Origin: Paracoccus albicereus
GTDB lineage: Bacteria; Pseudomonadota; Alphaproteobacteria; Rhodobacterales; Rhodobacteraceae
Direction of reading: 5' to 3'
Length of the DNA stretch: 64,000 nt
NCBI RefSeq assembly: GCF_024359525.1
Contig: NZ_JAKZEU010000006.1
Coordinates: 116,661 to 180,660, forward strand
A program made the position numbers and the translations under genes. The notes beneath the pieces were generated by a model that saw only the letters and a list, made by a program, of their open reading frames with translations, was not told the DNA's origin and did no database searches. Positions 8,286 to 15,309 of the stretch are shown in pieces. Positions within the stretch are counted from its first letter, which is position 1, and each line of letters begins with the position of its first letter.

Positions 8286-9458
8286 TCAGACGAACTTCAT
8301 CAGCTTGATGGCCTTGAAGTCGGTCACGCCGCCGCCCACGCGCTTGGTCGCGTAGAACAGGACGTGGGGCTTGGCGCTGAACGGATCGCGGAGCACGCGC
8401 AGGTCGGGACGCTCGACGATCGTATACCCGGCGCGGAAGTCGCCGAAAGCGATTGCGGTCTCGCCGCTGTCAACCTCGGGCATGTCCTCGCTGGTTTCGA
8501 CCGGATAGCCCAGAAGCAGCGCGGGCTGACCTGCCGCCAGCGAGTCGGTCCAGATGTAACGACCGTCGCTGTCCTTCAGTTTGCGCACCTGCGCGGCGGT
8601 CTTCGAGTTCATGACGAACGACGCATTGGCCCGGTACTCCGCCGCCAGGGCATAGACGAGATCGATCAGCGCATCGGCGGGATCGGTATCGGCAAAGCCG
8701 CCGATCGCACCGGAATCGACGGTGCCCAGCTGCCCGTCACCCTCGGTGCCGTTTGCGGCGGTCGGGTAGAACAAGATGCCTTTCGGCTTGTCGATGCCGT
8801 CGCCGTTGATGAAGGCAGCGGACTCGGCGCGCGCGAATTTCTCGCCGATCCGCTCGGCCAGCCAGCCCTCGACGTCGAACGCAGCGTCGTCCAGCAAACG
8901 CTGGCTCGCCTTGGGCATGGCCGACAGCTCGTGCAGGGGAATGGTGATGCGGTCGATGCCACCCGGCGCAGTCTCGGCGCTGGCTGTCTCGGTGGCCCAG
9001 CCCGCACCGGTGTCACCCTTGTCGACCAGCACTTCATAGGTCGCACTTTCGACCGTGACGACATTGGCCAGCTTGCGCAGCGAAGCGCTGGCGCTCAGCA
9101 CGCTCTGCACGGTGTCGGCGACCTGCGGCGCAGCAAGAAAGCCGCCGTCGCCGGCGACAGTCAGGCCCTTTTCCTCGATGGAAAGGCCACGCAAGCCGTC
9201 ATCAGCACCGCTGCGCAGATAGGCGTTGAAGGCTTTCTGATGCGGCACTTCGATCTCGGCTTCCGTCGACAAGGGCGCACGGCCCCGGAAAGCGGTCTTG
9301 CGGTCCAGCATGGTCATGCGTTTTTCCTGTGTTTGCAGACGATTTTCGATTTCTTCGCGAAAGGTCCTGAGCTCGTTGACGAACCCAAGCATGGCCCCCT
9401 TCAACTCACCGGGCGCATTGATTTCGGTGGCGCCGGTGGCGGATTTGCCCTCGGTCAT
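8286..9458 (-). CDS. GTA major capsid protein, HK97 fold (g5)
   Basis: 390 aa, HK97-family major capsid protein. An N-terminal delta-like coiled-coil scaffold (residues about 15-60, with ELRTFREEIENRLQTQEKR) precedes the capsid domain starting near residue 85. Landmarks are the E-loop/insert region, LPDDAAFDVEGWL-like segment (RLLDDAAFDVEGWL), the NGDGIDKPKG motif and the C-terminal VLRDPFSAKPHVLFYATKRVGGGV. The ATG at 9458 was chosen because AAGGAG stands 7 nt upstream; an in-frame ATG at 9488 lacks such a site. Cleavage of the scaffold by the adjacent g4 protease is expected. Confidence 0.95.
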   Translation of the reverse strand: MTEGKSATGATEINAPGELKGAMLGFVNELRTFREEIENRLQTQEKRMTMLDRKTAFRGRAPLSTEAEIEVPHQKAFNAYLRSGADDGLRGLSIEEKGLTVAGDGGFLAAPQVADTVQSVLSASASLRKLANVVTVESATYEVLVDKGDTGAGWATETASAETAPGGIDRITIPLHELSAMPKASQRLLDDAAFDVEGWLAERIGEKFARAESAAFINGDGIDKPKGILFYPTAANGTEGDGQLGTVDSGAIGGFADTDPADALIDLVYALAAEYRANASFVMNSKTAAQVRKLKDSDGRYIWTDSLAAGQPALLLGYPVETSEDMPEVDSGETAIAFGDFRAGYTIVERPDLRVLRDPFSAKPHVLFYATKRVGGGVTDFKAIKLMKFV

Positions 9459-9555
9459 GTCGGTCTCCTTGCGTGATTGGGTGGCCATCGCCTCCCGCTT
9501 TCGATGCTGCCCCCGCAGCGGTCGAACTGTCCGGACGCCGGGCGTCCTTCATCCT

Positions 9556-10086
9556 TCAGGCGCCGCGCAGCACCTCGGTCGCCGCAGCAAAGATCGCCGC
9601 GAATTCGCGCATATCATCGACGTCCTTCTGGCCAATTTTCGCCTCTGGCAGCATCGGGAACGTCACCAATGAGACCTCCCACAGATCCAGCTCGACCAGT
9701 TGACGGCGGCTCTTGCCGTCACGTTCGGCCCGCACGGTGCGATAGCCGATCGACAGACCGTCGATTGCGCCGGCCTTGATCAGCGCAGCCGCCTCGCGGG
9801 CCTGCGCGACGTCGGGCAGCAGTCGCCCCTTGACCCACAGCCCCTTGCCGTCCTCGCGGACCTCGTCCCAGACGCCGATCGGACGGGTCGGATCGTGCTG
9901 CCACAGCATCCGCACCTTGTCGCCTTTACCGGCAAGTCGCTTGAGACTTGCCGCGAATGCGCCGGGAAGCACCGAATCCCCGCCTTGATCGGTGACACCG
10001 AACAGGCTCGCATAGCCTTCGATGACCGAGTCATCGCTCAGCACCGGCGGACCGCCCACGAACTTCACCTCTAGCCCCAGATCCAT
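9556..10086 (-). CDS. GTA prohead protease (g4)
   Basis: 176 aa, HK97 family prohead protease (Peptidase U35/S78). It removes the N-terminal scaffold of the capsid protein. The catalytic histidine is in LWQHDPTRPIG (about residue 63) and the serine in GLSIGY (about residue 110), with the following ELDLWEVSLVTFPM segment typical of the family. ATG at 10086 follows the g3.5 stop (TGAGATG) and has GAAAGGGGG upstream; the longer frame would overlap g3.5. Confidence 0.93.
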   Translation of the reverse strand: MDLGLEVKFVGGPPVLSDDSVIEGYASLFGVTDQGGDSVLPGAFAASLKRLAGKGDKVRMLWQHDPTRPIGVWDEVREDGKGLWVKGRLLPDVAQAREAAALIKAGAIDGLSIGYRTVRAERDGKSRRQLVELDLWEVSLVTFPMLPEAKIGQKDVDDMREFAAIFAAATEVLRGA

Positions 10087-10087
10087 C

Positions 10088-10333
10088 TCAGCCCCCTTTC
10101 GGCGCAAATTCCAGAATGCTCTGAACGGCCTGGGTCAGGATCACGGCAACGACGCCGTAAACCGTCATCCACAACCGCCGTTCCAGCCCCTCGATCAGCG
10201 ACTCGATCTTCTCCAGTCGCTTCTCGACCGCACCAAACTGCAGCGCCATGATCCGCTCCTGGGTCTCGAAGCGCTGGTCGTGCCAGCCGAACGCGTCCTT
10301 CGCGAACCGCGACCCCTCCATGACCTCAGCCAT
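10088..10333 (-). CDS. GTA small head-associated membrane-like protein (g3.5)
   Basis: 81 aa, short protein conserved between portal and protease genes in Rhodobacterales GTAs (RCAP_rcc01685 type). The middle is a coiled coil (VEKRLEKIESLIEGLERRL, residues about 35-53) and the C-terminus a single hydrophobic segment (MTVYGVVAVILTQAV). The role is not established; it overlaps the portal gene by 8 bp, so it is co-translated with head proteins. It could be a membrane anchor or assembly factor (inference). Confidence 0.85.
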   Translation of the reverse strand: MAEVMEGSRFAKDAFGWHDQRFETQERIMALQFGAVEKRLEKIESLIEGLERRLWMTVYGVVAVILTQAVQSILEFAPKGG

Positions 10334-11528
10334 CCTGATCCAGCGGCGGCAGCCCCAGCAGCGCGCGCTTCTCCGCGTCGGTCAGGAAGGAGGCCTCGCC
10401 GATCCGCTTCCACTGCTGGTCACGTTCCTCCGCCAGGGCCGGGATCTTGTCGGGATCGGGACGAAGCTCGATGACTTCGCCCAGATGTTCGGACAGCCAC
10501 CACGCCACAGCCGCAGACACCCGTGTCGCAAGCGGCAAGACGGTCAAGCGGTAGAACGCGCGGTGCGCTTCGGCGTAATTGGCGTAGGTGGCGTCGCCGG
10601 GTATGCCCAGCAGCATCGGCGGCACGCCGAAGGCCAGCGCGATTTCGCGCGCGGCGGCCTGCTTGGTGGCATGAAACTCCATGTCGCTGGGGCTGAACCC
10701 CATCGGTTTCCAGTCCAGCCCGCCTTCCAGCAGCATCGGTCGGCCGGCGTTGCGCGCGCCTTGGTGATGCATCTCCATCTCGCCCACCAGACGGTCATAC
10801 TGGTCGGGCGACAGGCTCCCCTGCCCGTCCAGCCCCTTATAGATAATGGCCCCCGAGGGCCGCGCCGCATTGTCCAGAAGCGCCTTGGACCAGGCGCTGG
10901 CGCTCGAATGCACGTCCAGCGCCACAGCCGCCGCCTGCATCGGGGACAACCCGTAATGGTCGTCCTGCGGATGGAAGCTCTTGATGTGACAGATCGGATC
11001 GGGACTGCCGGTCATGTCGAACCGGTGCTTGCGCCCCCCCACCGCATATTCGTAGGCGACGGGCCAGCCGTCCGCACCGGGTACGACGCTCATCCGGTCG
11101 GACCGCAGCACGTGCAGCTCCTCGGGCATCCCGGCCTCGGTCAGGCCCGCCGCTTCCAGATAGCCATTGCCCGACAGCAGCAACTGCCCGAACAGCGCCT
11201 CGAACAGTTCCGCCCGCCCCTGACCAGGATTGGGGCGGCGCAGCAGGTCCAGCACGGGATGTGTGTCGAAGCGGCGCTCGGCGTCCTCGCAAATCAGCGG
11301 GACAGCCGCCGCAGCCTCGGCGATCAGCTTGACAGAGCGGAAGCCGACCGGATTTCCGACAAAGCCACCCCGCGTCAGGCTCGACGTGTCGCGCGGCGAC
11401 CAGGCGACCCGGCCCGAGCCGCTCGCGAAAGCCACGATCCGCCCGGTTGCGCTCGCCTTCTTCTCAACCACCGGGGCTGGCGCCGCGTCCGCCACGCCAT
11501 TCCCCCGTGAAAACAATCGAAACGCCAT
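10326..11528 (-). CDS. GTA portal protein (g3)
   Basis: 400 aa, HK97-type phage portal protein that forms the dodecameric DNA channel. Characteristic segments are FRSVKLIAEAAAAVPL, LDLLRRPNPGQGRAELFEAL, LLLSGNGYLE, GLSPMQAAAVALD, and the AFGVPPMLLGIPGDATYANYAEA region (cited in part). A strong ribosome binding site (AGGAGGCAAGGC) precedes the ATG. It is separated from the terminase gene by 81 bp that contains a terminator-like hairpin. Confidence 0.95.
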   Translation of the reverse strand: MAFRLFSRGNGVADAAPAPVVEKKASATGRIVAFASGSGRVAWSPRDTSSLTRGGFVGNPVGFRSVKLIAEAAAAVPLICEDAERRFDTHPVLDLLRRPNPGQGRAELFEALFGQLLLSGNGYLEAAGLTEAGMPEELHVLRSDRMSVVPGADGWPVAYEYAVGGRKHRFDMTGSPDPICHIKSFHPQDDHYGLSPMQAAAVALDVHSSASAWSKALLDNAARPSGAIIYKGLDGQGSLSPDQYDRLVGEMEMHHQGARNAGRPMLLEGGLDWKPMGFSPSDMEFHATKQAAAREIALAFGVPPMLLGIPGDATYANYAEAHRAFYRLTVLPLATRVSAAVAWWLSEHLGEVIELRPDPDKIPALAEERDQQWKRIGEASFLTDAEKRALLGLPPLDQDG

Positions 11529-11556
11529 GCCTTGCCTCCTGGCCTCCAGGTACGAA

Positions 11557-11584
11557 AAAGGGCCGCCCCGCAGGGCAGCCCTTT
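11557..11584 (-). terminator. Terminator-like hairpin between terL and portal genes
   Basis: Read on the minus strand the sequence forms AAAGGGC-T-GCCC / loop TGCG / GGGC-G-GCCCTTT, a 12-bp stem with one U-G pair and a 4-nt loop, followed by TT and CG. This is a good intrinsic terminator shape inside an operon that must be read through to make heads and tails. It could act as an attenuator between packaging and structural genes, or as an mRNA processing/stability element (inference). Confidence 0.6.
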
Positions 11585-11609
11585 GCTTGTCTTCGATGTC
11601 GTCTCGGCC

Positions 11610-12956
11610 CTACAGCGAGCGCATCTGCGGCCGCCGATAACTCGCCGCCGGCTCGATGATCAGGTCGTGGAACGCCCAGACCATCGCATCCAGCCGGTCG
11701 GGGCTGCCGCGCCCCTCGAAACCGCGCACCGTCATCTGGCAAAGCTGATCCTCCAGCGCGCCCAGATTGCCGCGCCGCAGATGCTTGATCCGCCCCTGCT
11801 CGTACAGCGCCGCCACCGGTTCCGCCCGCAGACCCTTGCCGCGCCCGGCCCGCAGGCCGCGGAACGGCACCAGCGGATCGATCTGCCGAATAACCTGTTC
11901 GACCAGATCGCCGCCCTGATTCACCTCGGCCACCAGCCTCTCGGCGCCGTGCCGGTCCATCGCCGCGATCGCGGCGCGCGCCCAGTCGGTCGGCCCGCCC
12001 TTCACAGTCGCGTCCTCCAACACATAGCCGCGCCACGCGCCCGGCTCGCCGTCACTGACCACGCCCGCGACCACGATGCCGCATTCGTCGCTGGCCTTGC
12101 CCGCTGTCACCGCCGGATCGACCGCGACGACAACGCGGCTCAGCTTCGGCGCCTCGTCCACCCGGCAAGCTTCCAGCATGGCGGTCGTCCACAGCGCGCC
12201 TTCCACGTCGTCCAGCAGCACCCCGTCCAGCTCCTGCCGGCCCAGCCGCGTGCCGCCATAGCGCTGCTCGACCTCGGCGAGGAAGCTCTCCGCCAGATAG
12301 GCGCGGTTTGCATCCGTCGGCGCGTGGGTCGTCACCGTGCTCGCGTTCTTCAGGATCCGCTTCAGCACGCCCACATTGCGCGGCGTCGTCGTGATCACCT
12401 GCTGCGGATGCTCCCCAAGACGCAGTGCGAATTGCAACATGTCCCAGGTGTCTTCCGCCTTTTTCCACTTCGCCAGCTCGTCCACCCAGGCCGCGTCAAA
12501 TTGCGGCCCGCGCAGGGCTTCGGGCTCATGCGCCGAATAGACCGTCGCGGTCGCGCCGTTGGCCCAGACCAGCCGACGGCGTCCCGCTTCCCAGAGAGGG
12601 CGGCGGTCGGGCGGCGAACAGGCGAGAATACCGCTCTCGCCCATCACCATCACCTCGCGGGCCTGATCGAACGTCTCGCCGACCAGCGCCACGCGATGGC
12701 ACTTGCCGGGTGCGACGGGGGTCGAGCCTTCGACCAGCCGCCGCACCCATTCGGACCCGGCGCGGGTCTTGCCCGCACCGCGTCCGCCCATGATGACCCA
12801 GCTCTTCCAGTCACCTTCGGGCGGCAACTGATGCGGCAGCGCCCAGAACTCGAACAGCCATGGCAGGCTCATCAGCGCGTTCTCGCTCAGCCCGCCCAGG
12901 AACTCGTCAACTTCCCGCGGCTCGGCGGAGGCAAGCCAGGCGGCGCCCGACCTCAT
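11610..12956 (-). CDS. terL: GTA large terminase (g2)
   Basis: 448 aa from the ATG at 12956. Large terminase subunit: packaging ATPase plus headful nuclease. Walker A is GGRGAGKT (about residues 56-64), Walker B is AAWVDE (about 155-160), and the RNase-H-like nuclease domain begins with VVVAVDPAV (aspartate about residue 280). The start is uncertain: the frame is open up to a TTG at 13025 (471 aa) that would overlap the small terminase by 119 bp, whereas the ATG overlaps it by 50 bp. The ATG precedes the conserved LxxALPWLFEFWA-like segment, so I prefer it. Confidence 0.94.
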   Translation of the reverse strand: MRSGAAWLASAEPREVDEFLGGLSENALMSLPWLFEFWALPHQLPPEGDWKSWVIMGGRGAGKTRAGSEWVRRLVEGSTPVAPGKCHRVALVGETFDQAREVMVMGESGILACSPPDRRPLWEAGRRRLVWANGATATVYSAHEPEALRGPQFDAAWVDELAKWKKAEDTWDMLQFALRLGEHPQQVITTTPRNVGVLKRILKNASTVTTHAPTDANRAYLAESFLAEVEQRYGGTRLGRQELDGVLLDDVEGALWTTAMLEACRVDEAPKLSRVVVAVDPAVTAGKASDECGIVVAGVVSDGEPGAWRGYVLEDATVKGGPTDWARAAIAAMDRHGAERLVAEVNQGGDLVEQVIRQIDPLVPFRGLRAGRGKGLRAEPVAALYEQGRIKHLRRGNLGALEDQLCQMTVRGFEGRGSPDRLDAMVWAFHDLIIEPAASYRRPQMRSL

Positions 12957-13338
12957 CTCGTGCCGCGTCAAGGTCGAGGCTTCCGCCGCCGATGCTTCCG
13001 GCAATGTCCTTGCGAAGTTTGTCAACCTTATCCCTTTCCCGTCTCAGGTCGGTGAGAGCATCACGAACCTCGCGCGCCGACTTGACTGCCTTCTTCAGGG
13101 CGTCCGCGTCGATGTGAACATGACGCCCAGCGCGCATGTCCTGATAGTCGCGCTGCATGTCTGCGACGTAGCTGAGAAAAAGCGACGAGATGAAATTCAC
13201 CTCGTCGACGTTCTCGGCTTCCTTGGATTTATTCATCGCCTCGAGGATGACCTTACGATCTTCCTCAGGCAGATTTTCAAGGCCCGCCAAGGCCCCCACG
13301 GAACCGTCACCGGGCCCGCCCCACTCCATATCGTTCAT
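12907..13338 (-). CDS. GTA small terminase (g1)
   Basis: 143 aa, the first gene of the cluster, matching the GTA small terminase (g1), which forms a ring that recruits TerL but has lost strong DNA sequence specificity, consistent with packaging of random host DNA (family knowledge). The sequence is highly charged and helical: KVILEAMNKSKEAENVDEVNF, then DLRRERDKVDKLRKDI, a coiled coil near residues 95-115. No obvious helix-turn-helix DNA-binding domain is visible. The ribosome binding site is weak. The C-terminus overlaps terL. Confidence 0.82.
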   Translation of the reverse strand: MNDMEWGGPGDGSVGALAGLENLPEEDRKVILEAMNKSKEAENVDEVNFISSLFLSYVADMQRDYQDMRAGRHVHIDADALKKAVKSAREVRDALTDLRRERDKVDKLRKDIAGSIGGGSLDLDAARDEVGRRLACLRRAAGS

Positions 13339-13390
13339 GCAATCACTGTCCCGCCTCGTGTCTTTGTCCGCACGAGCGAGAAATGAAAAA

Positions 13391-13419
13391 GCGGCCCAAG
13401 GGGTGATGCCCCCGGCCGC
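13391..13419 (-). terminator. Terminator-like hairpin in the GTA leader
   Basis: Minus-strand GCGGCC-GGGGGCATCACCCCTTG-GGCCGC followed immediately by TTTTTC. The outer 6-bp stem encloses an inner GGGG/CCCC stem. It lies between the predicted transcription start (about 13439) and the g1 start codon (13338), so any transcript of the cluster must pass it. It could be a transcription attenuator acting on GTA expression, or the terminator of a short leader RNA (inference). Confidence 0.6.
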
Positions 13420-13445
13420 CTGCCCACTTCTCCCAGCTTGCTTGT

Positions 13446-13474
13446 GTTCTACTCTAGGGCGTGCGGTGAGTCAA
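13446..13474 (-). promoter_or_regulatory. Predicted sigma70-type promoter of the GTA cluster
   Basis: On the minus strand, TTGACT (13474-13469) and TAGAAC (13451-13446) are separated by exactly 17 bp, five of six and four of six matches to the -35 and -10 consensus. The implied start near 13439 gives a leader of about 100 nt before g1. It is the best core promoter in the 270-bp gap upstream of the cluster. Confidence 0.55.
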
Positions 13475-13497
13475 TCGCAAACGCAGAGTGCGAGCCT

Positions 13498-13512
13498 TTA
13501 GCATCAGATTAA
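13498..13512. promoter_or_regulatory. CtrA-like box upstream of the GTA promoter
   Basis: TTAG-N7-TTAA on the plus strand (TTAA-N7-CTAA on minus), one mismatch from the CtrA consensus TTAA-N7-TTAA. It is centred about 65 bp upstream of the predicted GTA start. GTA production in Rhodobacterales depends on CtrA, directly or through GafA (established). A further TTAA half site is at 13530-13533. Confidence 0.4.
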
Positions 13513-13539
13513 GACGATAAAACAAACCGTTAACCGCAC

Positions 13540-13576
13540 GCAACACCAACAGTGCGCAACCGTGCAACGACGCAAC
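13540..13576. repeat. Phased GCAAC direct repeats upstream of the GTA promoter
   Basis: Four GCAAC pentamers start at 13540, 13556, 13564 and 13572, i.e. at spacings of 16, 8 and 8 bp (GTTGC when read in the direction of GTA transcription). They lie about 100-140 bp upstream of the predicted start. Such short phased repeats are typical of activator binding arrays; GafA would be the obvious candidate, but this is inference only. Confidence 0.4.
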
Positions 13577-13609
13577 CGCTGCACGGAAACTCAACCTTAG
13601 CGCGAATCC

Positions 13610-14047
13610 TCAACCCTTGCCGCTTGCCTTTGCGCGTGCCTCTGTCGCCGCTGCCACCGCGTTGCTGGCCTCTTCCTGCACCTTCTGCGCATAGGCCACC
13701 ATATTGGCGGCATAGGCCTCGGCCCAGTCCGCCGCGGCATCCTCAGCCATGCCGCTTGCCCGGGCGCGCATTTCGACGGTCTTGCCTTCCATGCGGGCCG
13801 CCTCTGCGTCCCATTCGGTCTTGGCCTTCTGCCATTCCGCCCGGACCTTCTCGTCGGCCTCTTCGAAATAGCCCTTGATCTGCGCGTTCAGGTCGTCCTG
13901 CCGCTTCGCCGCCTGGTCACGCCAGCGACGCGCGTTTTCCATCAGGTCCTCGCCGCTCTTGCCAAGATCCTCCTGCCATTTCGCAACTCGCTTCTCCAGT
14001 TCCTCGGCATTGCGCGCCAGGGTCGAGAACATGTCGGACAGTTTCAT
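13610..14047 (-). CDS. Alanine/charged coiled-coil protein, phasin-like
   Basis: 145 aa, strongly helical and rich in Ala, Glu, Lys and Arg, with almost continuous heptad character (EELEKRVAKWQEDL, MENARRWRDQAAKRQDDL). The C-terminus (YAQKVQEEASNAVAAATEARAKA) resembles phasin-like proteins. No signal peptide or membrane segment is visible. A strong ribosome binding site (GGAGGGAGACGGCG) precedes the ATG. Its stop is only 34 bp from the GCAAC repeat array upstream of the GTA cluster, so its transcript may enter the GTA leader, where the first hairpin would stop it. I do not recognise a specific function. Confidence 0.75.
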   Translation of the reverse strand: MKLSDMFSTLARNAEELEKRVAKWQEDLGKSGEDLMENARRWRDQAAKRQDDLNAQIKGYFEEADEKVRAEWQKAKTEWDAEAARMEGKTVEMRARASGMAEDAAADWAEAYAANMVAYAQKVQEEASNAVAAATEARAKASGKG

Positions 14048-14127
14048 CGCCGTCTCCCTCCACGGATGAAAGAATCATGACGCGACAACGGTTCGGCCCG
14101 CCCGGCAGTTCCGGGCGGCCAGCGCGA

Positions 14128-15309
14128 TCAGCCGTCGCCCTGAACCGGCGAATCCGTGGCTTCGCCGCGCTGCGCCTCGATCTCGCGCCAGCGCGCGACG
14201 GCGGCGTTATGTTCCTCAAGCGTGCGCGAAAACTGATGCCCTCCGCTGCCATCGGCCACAAAGAAGATGTAGTCGGTCTCGGCCGGGTTCAGCGCCGCAC
14301 GGATTGCCGCGACACCGGGGTTCGCAATTGGCGTGGGCGGCAGCCCGTCGATCCGGTAGGTGTTGTAGGGCGTCGTCGTGTCCAGTTCCGACCGCCGCAA
14401 CCCGCGATCCAGGATCCCCTCGCCGCCCGTGACGCCATAGATCACCGTCGGGTCCGTCTCCAGCCGCATCCCCGATTCCAGCCGGTTGACGAAGACGCTC
14501 GCCACCGTCTCGCGCTCTTCGGCGATGCCGGTCTCCTTTTCGACGATCGAGGCCATGATCAGTGCCTCTTCAGGGCTGGCATAGGGCAACCCGAACGGCC
14601 GCGCGTCCCATTCCCGCTGCAGGATTGCCGTCTGCCTCGCCTGCATCTCGTTCAGCAGCGCGGTCCGATCGGCGCCGGCATCGACCTCGTAGGTATCCGG
14701 GGCAAGGCTGCCCTCGGCCGGCACCTCTGCCACCTCGCCGGACATGAACGCCGCCTGCTTCAGCCCTTCGACGATCTGCCAGCTTGTCACACCTTCTGCG
14801 ACCGCAAAGCGCAGCCGGGCATCCGCCTGTTCGGCCGCCTGGGCGATCGCCTCCGGCACCGCACCATCGGCCGGATTGTGCCGCGCGATATCCTCGTAGG
14901 CGCCGGTCGCGGGATTGATGTCGCGCAGGATCACGTTGTTCTCGCGCACGCCGACGCGGAAAATCACCTCGGTCCCGCAGGTGGACGGGCCGCCCGCGGT
15001 GATCGTGCCGACGATGTCTTCCATGCTGGCGCCCGGCGGCACCATGTAGCTGCCAAACTTCAAATCGCGCGACTTGCCTGCGTAATCCGCCCCTGTCCGG
15101 AACACGTAGGCGGACGAGATCGCACCCTGTTCGGCCAGCTGCTGGCTCACCGCGTTCAGGCTCGCCCCCGGCGCGACCTGCACGCACTGCGCCACCTCGC
15201 TCGGGCCCGGCCCGGCATATTCACGCTTGCCCCACGCCACCGCCGCCGCCGCCGCGATCAGCAGCACGACCATCAGCGTGAACAGGTTCGAGGCGAGGTT
15301 GCGCCACAT
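14128..15309 (-). CDS. mltG: Endolytic murein transglycosylase MltG
   Basis: 393 aa, YceG/MltG family. It cleaves nascent glycan strands in the inner-membrane face of the periplasm and sets chain termini. An N-terminal membrane anchor (residues about 7-25, LFTLMVVLLIAAAAAVAW) precedes a LysM-like region and the catalytic domain; the catalytic glutamate is in ASIVEKETG (about residue 250), followed by VFVNRLESGMRLETDPTV and TPYNTYR, all family hallmarks. Its ATG overlaps the fabF stop codon (TGATG), so the two are coupled. A GC-rich hairpin without a T tract lies after the stop (14096-14120). Confidence 0.95.
   Translation of the reverse strand: MWRNLASNLFTLMVVLLIAAAAAVAWGKREYAGPGPSEVAQCVQVAPGASLNAVSQQLAEQGAISSAYVFRTGADYAGKSRDLKFGSYMVPPGASMEDIVGTITAGGPSTCGTEVIFRVGVRENNVILRDINPATGAYEDIARHNPADGAVPEAIAQAAEQADARLRFAVAEGVTSWQIVEGLKQAAFMSGEVAEVPAEGSLAPDTYEVDAGADRTALLNEMQARQTAILQREWDARPFGLPYASPEEALIMASIVEKETGIAEERETVASVFVNRLESGMRLETDPTVIYGVTGGEGILDRGLRRSELDTTTPYNTYRIDGLPPTPIANPGVAAIRAALNPAETDYIFFVADGSGGHQFSRTLEEHNAAVARWREIEAQRGEATDSPVQGDG

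Noticed and set aside
11532..13055. 507-codon plus-strand frame opposite terL
   Set aside because: Antisense shadow of the terminase gene, no domain.
1..13600. Interpretation as an ordinary prophage
   Set aside because: Gene order and sizes match a gene transfer agent; no integrase, repressor, replication or lysis genes are present in the window.
14096..14120. GC-rich hairpin after mltG as intrinsic terminator
   Set aside because: No T tract on either strand; may be an mRNA stem but not supported as a terminator.
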